Origin: Thermoflexus hugenholtzii JAD2
Lineage (GTDB): Bacteria > Chloroflexota > Anaerolineae > Thermoflexales > Thermoflexaceae
DNA length: 34,947 nucleotides
Assembly: GCF_900187885.1 (NCBI RefSeq)
Contig: NZ_FYEK01000025.1
Span: forward strand, 1 to 34,947
Direction of reading: 5' to 3'
Positions 1 to 10,338 of the stretch are shown one piece after another (positions within the stretch are counted from its first letter, which is position 1; the number at the start of each line of letters is the position of its first letter). Below the pieces are notes generated by a model. It was given only the letters and a program-made list of their open reading frames with translations, ran no database searches and was not told where the DNA came from. The translations under genes were made by a program, and so were the position numbers.

Positions 1-45
1 GATGGCCTGCATCCCCTCGTAATCGAAGCGGCTGGGGGTAGCCAT
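1..45 (-). CDS. Start of an unidentified protein (partial, runs off the left edge)
   Basis: Only the first 15 codons are inside the window (MATPSRFDYEGMQAI). The ATG is preceded by GGAGG with a 7-nt spacing, so the start itself is convincing. The gene lies 284 bp downstream of the NMT1-like binding-protein gene on the same strand. The intervening stretch holds a strong hairpin (273-307), so it may form its own transcription unit. It could still belong functionally with the transporter. Fifteen residues are too few to name a family and I do not recognise one. Confidence 0.55.
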   Translation of the reverse strand, partial: MATPSRFDYEGMQAI

Positions 46-272
46 GGGCGAATCCTCCGGATGTTCGAGATGCTCCATATAGATGATAGACATCGGCTTG
101 CGCGTCTCGTTCTTCTATGCTGGACAAGGGCGAGGAGAGGACTTGAGATGGAAGGCTCCCCTTTTTGAGTGTCAGGGGGTGGGCTCGGAATCCCCTCGGA
201 GACGTCGCGGCGGTTCTTCGGGGAGGGGGTGCGCGCAGCGGATGATCCGCGATGTTCTCTCCGAGCTTCGAT

Positions 273-307
273 CGGGCGGGCAGATGCCCACGGCGTCTGC
301 CCGCCCG
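273..307 (-). terminator. Strong hairpin after the binding-protein gene
   Basis: Perfect 12-bp arms (CGGGCGGGCAGA at 273-284, complement at 296-307) around an 11-nt loop, 23 bp past the stop codon of the gene ending at 330. There is no T-tract, so it could be an intrinsic terminator of the GC-only kind or a 3'-end stabiliser. Nothing else recognisable lies in the gap from 46 to 329 and I could not place a convincing promoter for the edge gene. Confidence 0.5.
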
Positions 308-329
308 CTGGGTGGGGAAGCCGGCGAGC

Positions 330-1358
330 TCACCGGCCTCGGGCCTTTTGGAGCAGCTCGTTGGTGAAGACCCGCTCGATCTCCACGGGTTTCGGGATGG
401 CGTTGTAGCGCCGCAGGACCTCATACAGGGCTTCCCACTGCTCTCGGGTCTGCCAGCCCAGGCCATGGGCTCGCGTGACCTCCGACTCCGCGTCCTTCAG
501 CTCGGTCTCCAGCATGAAGCGCATGTGGCCCCGGTCCGCCTGAGGCGCGTATCGGAGCACGATGTCCACCGCCTCCTCCGGGTTCGCCCGCGCGTCCTCA
601 ATCCCCTTCAACGCCGCCCGCAGGAAGCGGACCAGCAGGCCCGGATCCCGCTGGATCTGCTCCTCGCTGGTCACGTAGGTCAACCCCAGGGTCGGCACCC
701 CATAGTCCGCGGCATCCCACATCACCAGCTCGTAGCCCATCTGCTGCAGCAGATAGGGCTCATTGGACTTAAAGAGGGGATACACATCCACCAGCCCCTG
801 GACCAGCACCCGCGGGTCGAAACCGACGTTGACCAGCTCCACCCGATTTCGATCCACCCCGGCCGCCTCCATAATGGCGAACAGGTCCGGGGGAGGCGTC
901 CCCTTGTAACCCACCTTCTTGCCCTCCCAATCCTTAGGGGTCTGCATCCCCGAGGACTTCAGGGCGGCGAAGGCCTGCTGCCCTCGCTGGCCGATGAGGG
1001 CGATAGAGACCAGAGGGAGCCCCGGGTCCGCCCGCCGCTGGAGCAACACCGCCGCGTCCTGGGTGGTCACCTGGACGCCCCCGGCCATCAGCAGCTGGAG
1101 ATGCTCCCCGCGGCCGGTGGAATGCTGGATCTCCACGTCCAGCCCTTCCGCGGCGAAGTAGCCCTTCTCCTTCGCCACATACACACCGACGAAGGGCAGG
1201 TTGGCCTGGGGCTTGTAGCCGGCCATGAAGACCATGTGCCGGAGGGCCGGGGTGGGGGTCGCCGGCGGGGCCGGCGTGGTGCACCCCGCTATCAGGATCA
1301 GCACCAGGACGATCCCTGCGCGAAGCTGCGCGCCGATGGAATTGCTGAAGAACCGCAT
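330..1358 (-). CDS. NMT1/THI5-like ABC transporter substrate-binding lipoprotein
   Basis: 342 aa. An N-terminal signal peptide ends in a lipobox (LIAGC, Cys about residue 26), followed by a short Pro/Thr linker, so the mature protein should be membrane-anchored outside the cytoplasm. The body has the NMT1/THI5 pattern: a start like PFVGVYVAKEKGYF, then AEGLDVEI, then HLQLLMAGGVQV. This family binds pyrimidine thiamine precursors, sulfonates, nitrate or similar small organics; the ligand here cannot be read from sequence. The start at 1358 was chosen because GGAGG precedes it at 4-nt spacing and the signal peptide begins there; the frame is open far upstream, but that part overlaps the permease gene. 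It is the last gene of the regulator-ATPase-permease-binding-protein operon, 74 bp after the permease. Confidence 0.85.
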   Translation of the reverse strand: MRFFSNSIGAQLRAGIVLVLILIAGCTTPAPPATPTPALRHMVFMAGYKPQANLPFVGVYVAKEKGYFAAEGLDVEIQHSTGRGEHLQLLMAGGVQVTTQDAAVLLQRRADPGLPLVSIALIGQRGQQAFAALKSSGMQTPKDWEGKKVGYKGTPPPDLFAIMEAAGVDRNRVELVNVGFDPRVLVQGLVDVYPLFKSNEPYLLQQMGYELVMWDAADYGVPTLGLTYVTSEEQIQRDPGLLVRFLRAALKGIEDARANPEEAVDIVLRYAPQADRGHMRFMLETELKDAESEVTRAHGLGWQTREQWEALYEVLRRYNAIPKPVEIERVFTNELLQKARGR

Positions 1359-1397
1359 CGTCACCTCCGAAACGATGGGGATGGGATGAAAGGCGTT

Positions 1398-1418
1398 GGG
1401 CCTTCTGAGGAAAGGCCC
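1398..1418 (-). other. Short intra-operon stem-loop between permease and binding-protein genes
   Basis: GGGCCTT (1398-1404) pairs with AAGGCCC (1412-1418) across a 7-nt loop, inside the 74-bp gap between permease and binding protein. Stem-loops here often protect the binding-protein part of the mRNA so that it is made in excess. That role is an inference. Confidence 0.35.
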
Positions 1419-1432
1419 GAGGACGCGCGGCC

Positions 1433-2230
1433 TTAGGGGTGTGCCTCCTCCGGGCTCCACCAGCGGGCTCGCCGTTCCAGGAGGGCGGCCCCGGTGTAGC
1501 CGGCCAGGCTGACCGCCGCCAGGATCAGGGCGGCGGCGAACAGGCGGGGCATGTCCAAGTTGGTTTGGGCCAGCCACATGGTCCGCCCCAGCCCGCCCGA
1601 GGCCCCGGTCCATTCGGCCACCACCGCTCCGATCAGAGCCAGGGGGATGGCGGTCTTCAGGGCGGCGAAGGTGTAGGGTCGCGCCGAAGGCCACCGCAGA
1701 TGGCGGAAGATCTCCCACGCCGAGGCGTCCCACGCCCGCAACAGCTCCAGCGCTGCCGGGTCCACCGCCCGCAGTCCGGTCATCAACGGGACGAGGGCCG
1801 GATAAAAGGTCAGCAGGGCGGTCATCAGCACCTTGGGGAGCGGCCCGAAGCCGAACCACAGGGTGAGGATGGGGGCGATGGCCACGAGCGGGATGGCCTT
1901 CAGCAGCAGCACCAGGGGCATGATCGCCCGCTCCAGGGGCGGCCAGAAGGCCGTGGCCACGGCCAGGGCCAGGGCGACGCCCATCCCCAGCGCCAGGCCG
2001 GCAGCGGCCTCCCCCAGGGTTACCCCCGTTGCCTGGAGATACAGCCCCCGCTCCGCCCAGAGCGTCGACAGGATCACGGAGGGAGCGGGGACCAGATACA
2101 CCGGCACCCGGGCCTCGCGGACGATCAGCTCCCATCCCAGGAGGGCCAGCGGGAGGGCGAGGAGGGGCACCCATGGGGCCAGCCGCGCCCCCGAACGCAG
2201 GCGAGGAAGTTCCATTTCCATCGGGCTCAT
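1433..2230 (-). CDS. ABC transporter permease (SsuC/TauC/ThiX type)
   Basis: 265 aa, polytopic inner-membrane protein of the BPD_transp_1 family with about six hydrophobic segments; the first is around WVPLLALPLALLGWELIV. The cytoplasmic EAA loop that docks on the ATPase is visible as ASAWEIFRHLRWPSARPY at roughly two thirds of the length. The start at 2230 gives an ATGA overlap with the stop codon of the ATPase gene, which indicates translational coupling. The open frame extends 14 codons further but would run deep into the ATPase gene. Works with the ATPase at 2227-2979 and the lipoprotein at 330-1358. The family covers sulfonate, nitrate and pyrimidine importers. Confidence 0.88.
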   Translation of the reverse strand: MSPMEMELPRLRSGARLAPWVPLLALPLALLGWELIVREARVPVYLVPAPSVILSTLWAERGLYLQATGVTLGEAAAGLALGMGVALALAVATAFWPPLERAIMPLVLLLKAIPLVAIAPILTLWFGFGPLPKVLMTALLTFYPALVPLMTGLRAVDPAALELLRAWDASAWEIFRHLRWPSARPYTFAALKTAIPLALIGAVVAEWTGASGGLGRTMWLAQTNLDMPRLFAAALILAAVSLAGYTGAALLERRARWWSPEEAHP

Positions 2231-2979
2231 CTGGCGCCTCCCATCAGGGCTGCTCGAACGCGCTCCACCCATTCCCCGATCCGGCGCTCGTCGGTTCGTG
2301 GGCGCGGATCCGGGAGGGGGATGCGGGCTCGGATCCGGGCGGGGCGGCCGGCGAGGACCACCACCTCATCCCCCAGACGGACCGCCTCGTGGAGGTCGTG
2401 GGTCACCCAGAGGACGGTGGCGCCGAAGGCGCGCCACAGCCGCTCCACCTCCTCCAGCAGTTGTGTTCGGGTCAGGGCATCCAGGGCCGCGAAGGGCTCA
2501 TCCATCAACCAGACGGCGGGGCCGGCGGCCAGGGTGCGGGCCAGGGCGACCCGCTGCTGCATGCCCCCCGAGAGCATCCGGGGGTAAGCCCGTTCGAACC
2601 CCTTCAGGCCCACCATCGCAATGAGCTCCTCTACCGTAAGGGGCGGCCGGAGGGCACGGCCGTTCACCTCCAGGGCGAGGCGGATGTTGCCTTCCACCGT
2701 GCGCCAGGGCAGCAGCGCCGGTTGCTGGCCCATCCAGCCGATGCGGCGGGCCGCCCGGGCCTGCGCAGGGGAGAGCTCCCCGATGCGGATCCGACCGGCG
2801 GTGGGCGTCAGCAGGCCGGCCGCCAGGCGGAGCAGGGTGGATTTGCCACACCCGCTGGGGCCCACGATCACGGTGAAGGAGCCGGGGCGGACCTCCAGGT
2901 TCAGGTCCTCAAAGATCACCCAGCGGCCCGAGGGGGCCGGGAAGGCGTGGTGAACGCGTTCCATCCGGATCTCCAGCAT
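2227..2979 (-). CDS. ABC transporter ATP-binding protein (SsuB/TauB/ThiZ type)
   Basis: 250 aa. Walker A GPSGCGKST is near residue 41, the signature LSGGMQQRVALAR is near the middle, Walker B reads VWLMDEPFAALD, and the switch His lies in VTHDLHEA. This is the classical layout of the nitrate/sulfonate/taurine/THI-type importer ATPases. It begins 10 bp after the stop of the IclR-type regulator and overlaps the permease by 4 nt. Starts at 2979 or at the next Met five codons later (MERVHH) are both possible. Confidence 0.9.
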   Translation of the reverse strand: MLEIRMERVHHAFPAPSGRWVIFEDLNLEVRPGSFTVIVGPSGCGKSTLLRLAAGLLTPTAGRIRIGELSPAQARAARRIGWMGQQPALLPWRTVEGNIRLALEVNGRALRPPLTVEELIAMVGLKGFERAYPRMLSGGMQQRVALARTLAAGPAVWLMDEPFAALDALTRTQLLEEVERLWRAFGATVLWVTHDLHEAVRLGDEVVVLAGRPARIRARIPLPDPRPRTDERRIGEWVERVRAALMGGAR

Positions 2980-2989
2980 CCTGGGCCCT

Positions 2990-4090
2990 CTATCGATCCG
3001 CGGAAGGGATCACGCCGCGGCGGCCTTCCATCCGTTCCGGGAGGATGCGGAAGATCTCCCGAAGCCCCGGAGGCGGGCTTTCGAGCCGGTAGCGAGCGGC
3101 CAGCCGCGCGGCCAGGCCTTCGGGGCCTTCCGGGAAGATATCGGGGACGGCCCGGCCTTCCACCCGGACCCGTCGCAGGGGCGGCCAGGGCTCATCGATG
3201 AGCAACGTGACGTGGGGGTGAGCCCGGATGTAGCCCGGCCATCGGGAGCCCGGGAGGGCAGCGATCCAGAGGGCCGGGCGCTCCCAGAGATACCATACCG
3301 GCACCGCATACGGCCGGCCGTCCGCTCGCAGGCCGATCAGCCGGGCGATCCACGGCCCCTCCAGGAAAGCAACGATCTCCTCCGAACGGAGCCGTCGCAG
3401 GGAGAGCCCTTCCGGCTCGGCGGCGTAGGGCTGATACGCGGGGGCGCCCAGCCGGAGGGAGAGGCGAGCCGCCGCCGCCCGCAGGGCCTCGAAGAGGGCA
3501 GGCGCCGCGCGGGAGGCCGGCAGACGGACCGCCAGCGCCGCGGCAGGGTGGCGGCCGTCCGGGCAGATGGGGGCCGCAGCTTCGATTAACCCCCCGATGC
3601 GCCGACGGGCGATCCCTTCCCGCCGGATCCGCCCCCAGCGGGGGCCGGTTCGATGGGCGGCCAGGAAGATCCATCCGGGGGCGCTCCCATCGAGGGGAAG
3701 GCGGTCCCCCACGGCCCAACGGCCCACCAGGGGATGGGTGCCCAGGACTGCCTCGAGGACCACCACTTCCCCTCCGGCCGGGCGCAGCAGCGCGAGGCTT
3801 TCGGCGAACCCGCGGGCCTCGGCCCGGAACAGCTCCCGCAGCGCTTGTTCCGGGTGTGCCTGGGCGGCCAGCGCCCACCAGCGGGGGCCCAGGCGGTAAG
3901 GCCCGCGGGGGCCGGCCTGCTCCAAGTAACCGTGGGCCTTCAGGGTGTTCAGCAGCGCGAAGAGCCCGGTGCGGGAGAACCCGAAGCGCGCCTGCAGCGC
4001 CGCGGGGGCGACCCCCTCCGGCCGGGCGGCGATCCACTCCAGGATCCGCAGCGCCCGCTCCACCGCCGGCACCTGATGGATGTAGGCCAA
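2990..4090 (-). CDS. IclR-family regulator fused to a pyridoxamine-phosphate-oxidase-like domain
   Basis: 366 aa. Residues about 5-68 form an IclR winged helix (AVERALRILEWIA, then FGFSRTGLFALLNTLKAHGYLEQ). Residues about 70-235 resemble a degenerate IclR effector domain (PYRLGPRWWALA, VVLEAVLGTHPLVG, a late ICPDGRHPAAALAV). Residues about 245-345 look like a PPOX split-barrel flavin- or cofactor-binding domain (FLEGPWIARLIGLRADGRPY, VPVWYLWE, HPHVTLLID, VRVEGRAV). The start codon is TTG, preceded by GGAGG at 5-nt spacing; the nearby ATG at 4106 is out of frame. It leads the ABC operon and has a promoter plus palindrome in front, suggesting autoregulation and control of the transporter. The domain combination is unusual, and the PPOX part may sense a flavin, pyridoxal or heme-type ligand (inference). 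Confidence 0.75.
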   Translation of the reverse strand: MAYIHQVPAVERALRILEWIAARPEGVAPAALQARFGFSRTGLFALLNTLKAHGYLEQAGPRGPYRLGPRWWALAAQAHPEQALRELFRAEARGFAESLALLRPAGGEVVVLEAVLGTHPLVGRWAVGDRLPLDGSAPGWIFLAAHRTGPRWGRIRREGIARRRIGGLIEAAAPICPDGRHPAAALAVRLPASRAAPALFEALRAAAARLSLRLGAPAYQPYAAEPEGLSLRRLRSEEIVAFLEGPWIARLIGLRADGRPYAVPVWYLWERPALWIAALPGSRWPGYIRAHPHVTLLIDEPWPPLRRVRVEGRAVPDIFPEGPEGLAARLAARYRLESPPPGLREIFRILPERMEGRRGVIPSADR

Positions 4091-4116
4091 GGATACCTCC
4101 GGTTCATTAAAGAAAA

Positions 4117-4132
4117 CTATAATTTACTATAG
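4117..4132. promoter_or_regulatory. Palindromic candidate operator over the -10 region
   Basis: CTATAatttacTATAG: five-base arms around a 6-nt centre, lying across the -10 element and the expected start of transcription of the regulator operon. Position and symmetry fit an autorepressor site for the IclR-type protein. AT-richness alone could also give this pattern. Confidence 0.4.
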
Positions 4133-4153
4133 CAGACTTTAGAGATCCGTCAA
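4126..4153 (-). promoter_or_regulatory. Sigma-70 promoter of the IclR-ABC operon
   Basis: On the minus strand, TTGACG (4153-4148), a 16-nt spacer and TATAGT (4131-4126). The expected transcription start is near 4119, giving a leader of about 30 nt that holds the GGAGG before the TTG start at 4090. Confidence 0.65.
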
Positions 4154-4158
4154 GCTCG

Positions 4159-4301
4159 CCCGGGGCTGCGGGTGCGTCCCAATTTTGTCGGCTGGGTGGG
4201 CGAGGGCATTGCCCTCGCCCACCCATGTAGGCCAACTCTGAGCAGTTGGTCCACATCGGGCTGGGCTTCCGACGATTTTGGGACACACCCCGGGGCTGCG
4301 G
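4159..4301. mobile_element. MITE-like element with terminal inverted repeats and a 13-bp target duplication
   Basis: The element proper is 4172-4288 (117 bp). Its ends are imperfect inverted repeats: GTGCGTCCCAATTTTGTCGG at the left and CCGACGATTTTGGGACACAC at the right (16 of 20 positions agree when one is inverted). It is flanked by a perfect direct repeat CCCGGGGCTGCGG at 4159-4171 and 4289-4301. Inside are a near-perfect 31-bp palindrome (4194-4224) and a smaller hairpin CCAACT/AGTTGG (4232-4249). It has no coding capacity. A target duplication of 11-13 bp is typical of IS4-like elements, so a transposase of that kind elsewhere in the genome may move it (inference). Confidence 0.75.
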
Positions 4302-4383
4302 CAGGGCTTTCCGGTTTTCCAGAGGCGGGGTGGATAAGGGCGCTGGGGGATTGATTCCAGATCAACGGGTTCCAGACATGACA

Positions 4384-4414
4384 GGTAGGGGCGACCCGCC
4401 GGGTCGCCCCTACC
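4384..4414. repeat. GC-rich hairpin repeat
   Basis: Perfect 14-bp arms GGTAGGGGCGACCC and GGGTCGCCCCTACC around GCC. Hairpins of this type (GTAGGGGCGACC...) are scattered in many genomes as REP-like intergenic elements. The rest of the gap from 4302 to 4497 shows no gene. Confidence 0.5.
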
Positions 4415-4497
4415 GGATCCGGCCGTGGCCCCGAAAAACCGGAGAGCGCTGGGGGCTACGGCGTGTTTCAGGGCGGATCGAGCGTAGGGAGATAATC

Positions 4498-4525
4498 AGG
4501 GTCAGGCGGAGACCCGCCTGACCCT
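4498..4525 (-). terminator. Terminator hairpin of the molybdoenzyme operon
   Basis: Perfect 12-bp arms AGGGTCAGGCGG / CCGCCTGACCCT with a 4-nt loop, 28 bp beyond the stop codon of the NrfD-like gene, the last gene of that operon. The T-run after it is poor on the minus strand. Confidence 0.55.
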
Positions 4526-4553
4526 TTATCGCGCTTCGATGCCGCCGAGGGGC

Positions 4554-5702
4554 TCAGGAGGAGTGGGATGGATGCGCGATGGGGATCAGGCGATAGGCGG
4601 CCAGGAAGATGAGGGCGGCGGCGGAGACGATGCCCACGGCCAGCAGCCATTCGGTGAGGGTGGGGAAGTAATCGAAGCTCAGGCCCGGGCCGGTGAAGGC
4701 GAGGCGCAGGGCCTCGAACTCGGGCACCACCAGCGCGGGGATCACCAGGTTCAGCTTGGCGCTGAGGCTGGTGAAGGCCACGAGCCCGCCGGCGGCCGCC
4801 AGGACGGCAGGCCGAGCCCCGGGCAGGAGCAGCAGGATCAGCGGAAGGACCAGCCCCAAGGCGATCTCGAAGATCCAGAAGACCCAGGAGAACGGCCCGA
4901 AGAGGATCAAGCGCAGGGCCTCCACCCGGCTCGGGACCCCCGCGTAGAGGGTGGTGGAGTATTCCGCCCAAAGCAGCACGAGGGTGAACAGGAGCAGGCC
5001 CAGCACCAGGCCGCGCAGGAACCGGAGGGCTTCGGCGTCGGCGTGGCCCAGGAGGATCGAGAGGAAGAGAACCAGGGCCGCTCCGCCCAATGCGCCATCG
5101 GCCAGGAAGCGGATGGGGATCAGAGCGGATTCCCACAGGCCCTGGGCGCTGACCACCCCGAAGAGCGCCCCCTCAGCGCCTCCCATGATCACGGCCAGGA
5201 GCAGACCGAGGCCGAACAGCGGCCGGATAGCCGGGCTCTCCGGCTGCGCCTTCTTGAGATAGACCAGAGCCAGGAGGAGCAGCCCGTAGATCAGGTAGAA
5301 CCAGGCCATCCAGGCCATGAGCGAGGTAGGCTGAGTCGAAAGATAAAGCTTCCAGAAGCGGAGGGGATGGCTGAGGTCGAGCCAGATGGCCAGCAACCCT
5401 CCGGCCAGGGCGGCCAGGGCGGCGAAGAGGGCGATCCCACTCAGGGGCTGCAAGGCTTTCACCCGCAAACCTTCTCCGAGGGCGGCGACAGCGAAGGCCC
5501 CGATGGAGATCCCGGCCAGGGTGGTGTAAACGGCCACCCACAGCCCCCAGGGGACGTAGGTGTTATAGGCAGCGACCGTGTGCCCGCCGGTGAGGCGCTG
5601 GATCAAGCCCACCACGCCGGCCAGCAAGCCAACGATGGCGATCCCCCACAGGATCCTCTCGACAGCGCTCATCCCCCGCATGATCTTCTCTGCTCGGCTC
5701 AT
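4554..5702 (-). CDS. NrfD/PsrC-like membrane anchor of a molybdoenzyme complex
   Basis: 382 aa, almost entirely hydrophobic, with about eight to nine membrane segments (for example ILWGIAIVGLLAGVVGLI near the N-terminus and ALAALAGGLLAIWLDL later). NrfD-type subunits carry no cofactor; they hold the periplasmic or extracytoplasmic catalytic part and exchange electrons with menaquinol. The start at 5702 is chosen because GGGAGG lies 6 nt upstream and it overlaps the TorD stop as ATGA. A start six codons earlier would swallow the ribosome binding site. Last gene of the operon FeS subunit - catalytic subunit - TorD - NrfD, followed by a hairpin. Confidence 0.85.
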   Translation of the reverse strand: MSRAEKIMRGMSAVERILWGIAIVGLLAGVVGLIQRLTGGHTVAAYNTYVPWGLWVAVYTTLAGISIGAFAVAALGEGLRVKALQPLSGIALFAALAALAGGLLAIWLDLSHPLRFWKLYLSTQPTSLMAWMAWFYLIYGLLLLALVYLKKAQPESPAIRPLFGLGLLLAVIMGGAEGALFGVVSAQGLWESALIPIRFLADGALGGAALVLFLSILLGHADAEALRFLRGLVLGLLLFTLVLLWAEYSTTLYAGVPSRVEALRLILFGPFSWVFWIFEIALGLVLPLILLLLPGARPAVLAAAGGLVAFTSLSAKLNLVIPALVVPEFEALRLAFTGPGLSFDYFPTLTEWLLAVGIVSAAALIFLAAYRLIPIAHPSHSS

Positions 5703-6370
5703 GAGGACCTCCCGGTGCATTCGTTGGATGGCAGCGAATCAGAGTGCTCTGCAAGGACAGCGTCCAGCCATTCCAGATCCAGCCGGATGGCCTCGTGGGC
5801 GAAGGCGGCCAGCCCGGTGAAGAAGGGATCGGTGGTGTTAGAGGCCAGGGCCTCGCAGAAACGTGGCAGCCAGGGTAAGACGTGTCGGCGGAGGAACTCC
5901 CGGCTGGCCTGCAGGATCCGCCAGCGCTCCGCGTCATGGGTTGCCTCAGCAGCCCGTCGGGCCAGGTAGGCCAGGAAGCCCAGCTCCAAGGCGATGTGGT
6001 CGGGCGGGATCCGCCAGTTGGTCTCCGGCATAGCGGACCACTGCAGGTAGAAGCGGCGGACGGCTACCGCCGCGGGGCCCATCAATCGCTCGCCATGCAA
6101 ATAGAACGAGGCGAAAGGAGGGGCAGGGACGCGGCCGGGGCCTTCCATCAAGCGGGTCATCTCGATGTTGAGGGCCTCGATCAAAGCCCGGTCGTTGACC
6201 GCGTCCCGGATGCGGCCTTGCAGCTGTTGGAGCCCTAAGGCCAGGGGCGAGCCTGGCTCCAGGGCCAGGCTCGCCACCGCGTTCAGGACCTTCTCGGTCA
6301 AGGGGTAAGAGAAGAGGGCCCGCAGCAGGCTGTAGAGACCTTCGCGTTCTTTCAGCTCGCGCTCCATCAC
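5699..6370 (-). CDS. TorD/DmsD-family molybdoenzyme chaperone
   Basis: About 223 aa, soluble, largely helical. Shows the TorD/NarJ pattern: LYSLLRALFSYPLTEKVLN near the start, a middle segment around VPAPPFASFYLHGERLMG, and a C-terminal part ending in helices. These proteins bind the Tat signal of the catalytic subunit and help insert the molybdenum cofactor before export. It follows the catalytic gene after about 10 bp and overlaps the NrfD gene by 4 nt. The start may be GTG at 6370 or ATG at 6367; AAGGAG lies 5 or 8 nt upstream of them. Confidence 0.85.
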   Translation of the reverse strand: MMERELKEREGLYSLLRALFSYPLTEKVLNAVASLALEPGSPLALGLQQLQGRIRDAVNDRALIEALNIEMTRLMEGPGRVPAPPFASFYLHGERLMGPAAVAVRRFYLQWSAMPETNWRIPPDHIALELGFLAYLARRAAEATHDAERWRILQASREFLRRHVLPWLPRFCEALASNTTDPFFTGLAAFAHEAIRLDLEWLDAVLAEHSDSLPSNECTGRSS

Positions 6371-6379
6371 CGGCTCTCC

Positions 6380-9214
<2,835 letters not shown>

Positions 9215-9226
9215 CCCGGACCTCCC

Positions 9227-10129
9227 TCAAACCAGGTAAAAGACCTTGGGCTCCGTGCCCAGCTCCTCCTTCAGGCGGATCACATTGGGCTGGCTGACCA
9301 GCTCGGCGACCAGGCTCTGGGGATCGTTCAGATCCCCGAAGTAGGTAGCCCGCCCCATGCAGGAGAGCACGCACGCGGGCAGCTGCCCCCGCTCGATGCG
9401 ATGGAGGCAGAAGTGACACTTGCGCACGTTGCCGACGGGAGAGGCATCCCGGCGTCGGAGGCGGCCCTGGCCATATTCGGGGGAGGGGAGCAGCTCATAG
9501 GGTTGGGGCTGGCCGCCCTCGAAATCGCTGTAGAAGTAGCCGGCGTCGAAGGAGCGGGCGGCGTAAGGGCATGCGGTGATGCAATAGCGGCACCCGATGC
9601 ACTGGTCATAATTGATCACTACGATCCCATCGGCCCGCTTCCACGTCGCCCCCACCGGGCACACGGGAACACAGGGCGGGTTTTCGCACTGCATGCACGG
9701 CCGCGGGATGAAGCGTCGGGAGACGTGCGGGTAAGTCCCCCGGGTCTCCGTCAGCACGGGCCGGTAGGCGATGCCGGGCGGCAGTTTGTTCTCCGAGATG
9801 CAGGCCACCGTGCAGGCGTAGCATCCCACGCATTTGCGCAAATCGATGACCATCGCCCAGCGTCGCTGTTCCACCGGCTTCTGCAACGCCCGTCGGAGAT
9901 CCTCCATCATGCGCACCACGGGGTGTTGCCCGCTCATCGCCTCCGGGAGCTCAGGGGGTGGCTCCAGCTCCCCCACCGGGGCACCCGGTGGGGCCGCCTC
10001 GACCTGATCCAGGATCCCCTGTGCGGCAGCAGGGGCGATCAGGGAGGCGAAGATCCCGCTGGCGAACCGCGCCAGGAACGCCCTCCGCGTCGCCAGGTCC
10101 GGCTTTCGAGTGCGGTTTTCTTGAACCAT
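9227..10129 (-). CDS. Ferredoxin-like electron-transfer subunit with four [4Fe-4S] clusters
   Basis: 300 aa. Sixteen cysteines fall in four groups: Cys100/103/106/110, Cys145/148/153/157, Cys177/180/183/187 and Cys238/241/253/257, the layout of DmsB/PsrB/TtrB subunits that wire the catalytic subunit to the membrane anchor. The N-terminus [20 protein letters not shown] looks like a Tat-type signal, so the subunit may be exported itself or together with its partner. The start at 10129 was chosen for GGGAG at 8 nt and for that signal; the frame is open much further upstream, but without similarity. First gene of the operon, 12 bp before the catalytic gene. Expression probably responds to the divergent sensor genes. 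Confidence 0.87.
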   Translation of the reverse strand: MVQENRTRKPDLATRRAFLARFASGIFASLIAPAAAQGILDQVEAAPPGAPVGELEPPPELPEAMSGQHPVVRMMEDLRRALQKPVEQRRWAMVIDLRKCVGCYACTVACISENKLPPGIAYRPVLTETRGTYPHVSRRFIPRPCMQCENPPCVPVCPVGATWKRADGIVVINYDQCIGCRYCITACPYAARSFDAGYFYSDFEGGQPQPYELLPSPEYGQGRLRRRDASPVGNVRKCHFCLHRIERGQLPACVLSCMGRATYFGDLNDPQSLVAELVSQPNVIRLKEELGTEPKVFYLV

Positions 10130-10219
10130 CGCATGCGCTCCCGAGCGAAGCTTTCCTTCGATTTCGAGCATAAAGGACCTGTGCCCTCCATGGGCCTGGG
10201 GCTCCTCCGGAAAGGAGAC

Positions 10220-10235
10220 CTGGGAATTTTCCCAG
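10220..10235. promoter_or_regulatory. Palindrome in the divergent control region
   Basis: CTGGGAAttTTCCCAG: 7-bp perfect arms with a 2-nt centre, midway between the FeS-subunit gene (starts at 10129, minus) and the PhnD-like gene (starts at 10339, plus). The place is right for a regulator serving both directions, for instance the response regulator encoded at 13580-14218. Confidence 0.45.
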
Positions 10236-10279
10236 TTCCAGACCCGGAAGGATCCGGGGACGTAGCCACCCGTCTTCAT

Positions 10280-10301
10280 CCCCGTTACAATGGAAACGGG
10301 G
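10280..10301 (+). promoter_or_regulatory. Putative promoter and inverted repeat before the PhnD-like gene
   Basis: TACAAT at 10286-10291 resembles a -10 box, with a weak -35 (TAGCCA at 10263-10268, 17-nt spacer). It is embedded in an inverted repeat CCCCGTT (10280-10286) / AACGGGG (10295-10301). A regulator bound there would cover the -10 box and the start of transcription. Weak on its own. Confidence 0.35.
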
Positions 10302-10338
10302 CCAGGGCGCATAGCCGTCTGATCCTGCGGAGGCTCTG

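Noticed and set aside
252..1436. A 394-codon plus-strand frame opposite the NMT1-like gene
   Set aside because: Low-complexity translation without domains; the minus strand carries a lipoprotein with signal peptide and ribosome site.
1359..2174. N-terminal extension of the NMT1-like frame through the permease gene
   Set aside because: The extension is Pro/Gly/Arg-rich noise; the lipoprotein signal begins at 1358 after a proper GGAGG.
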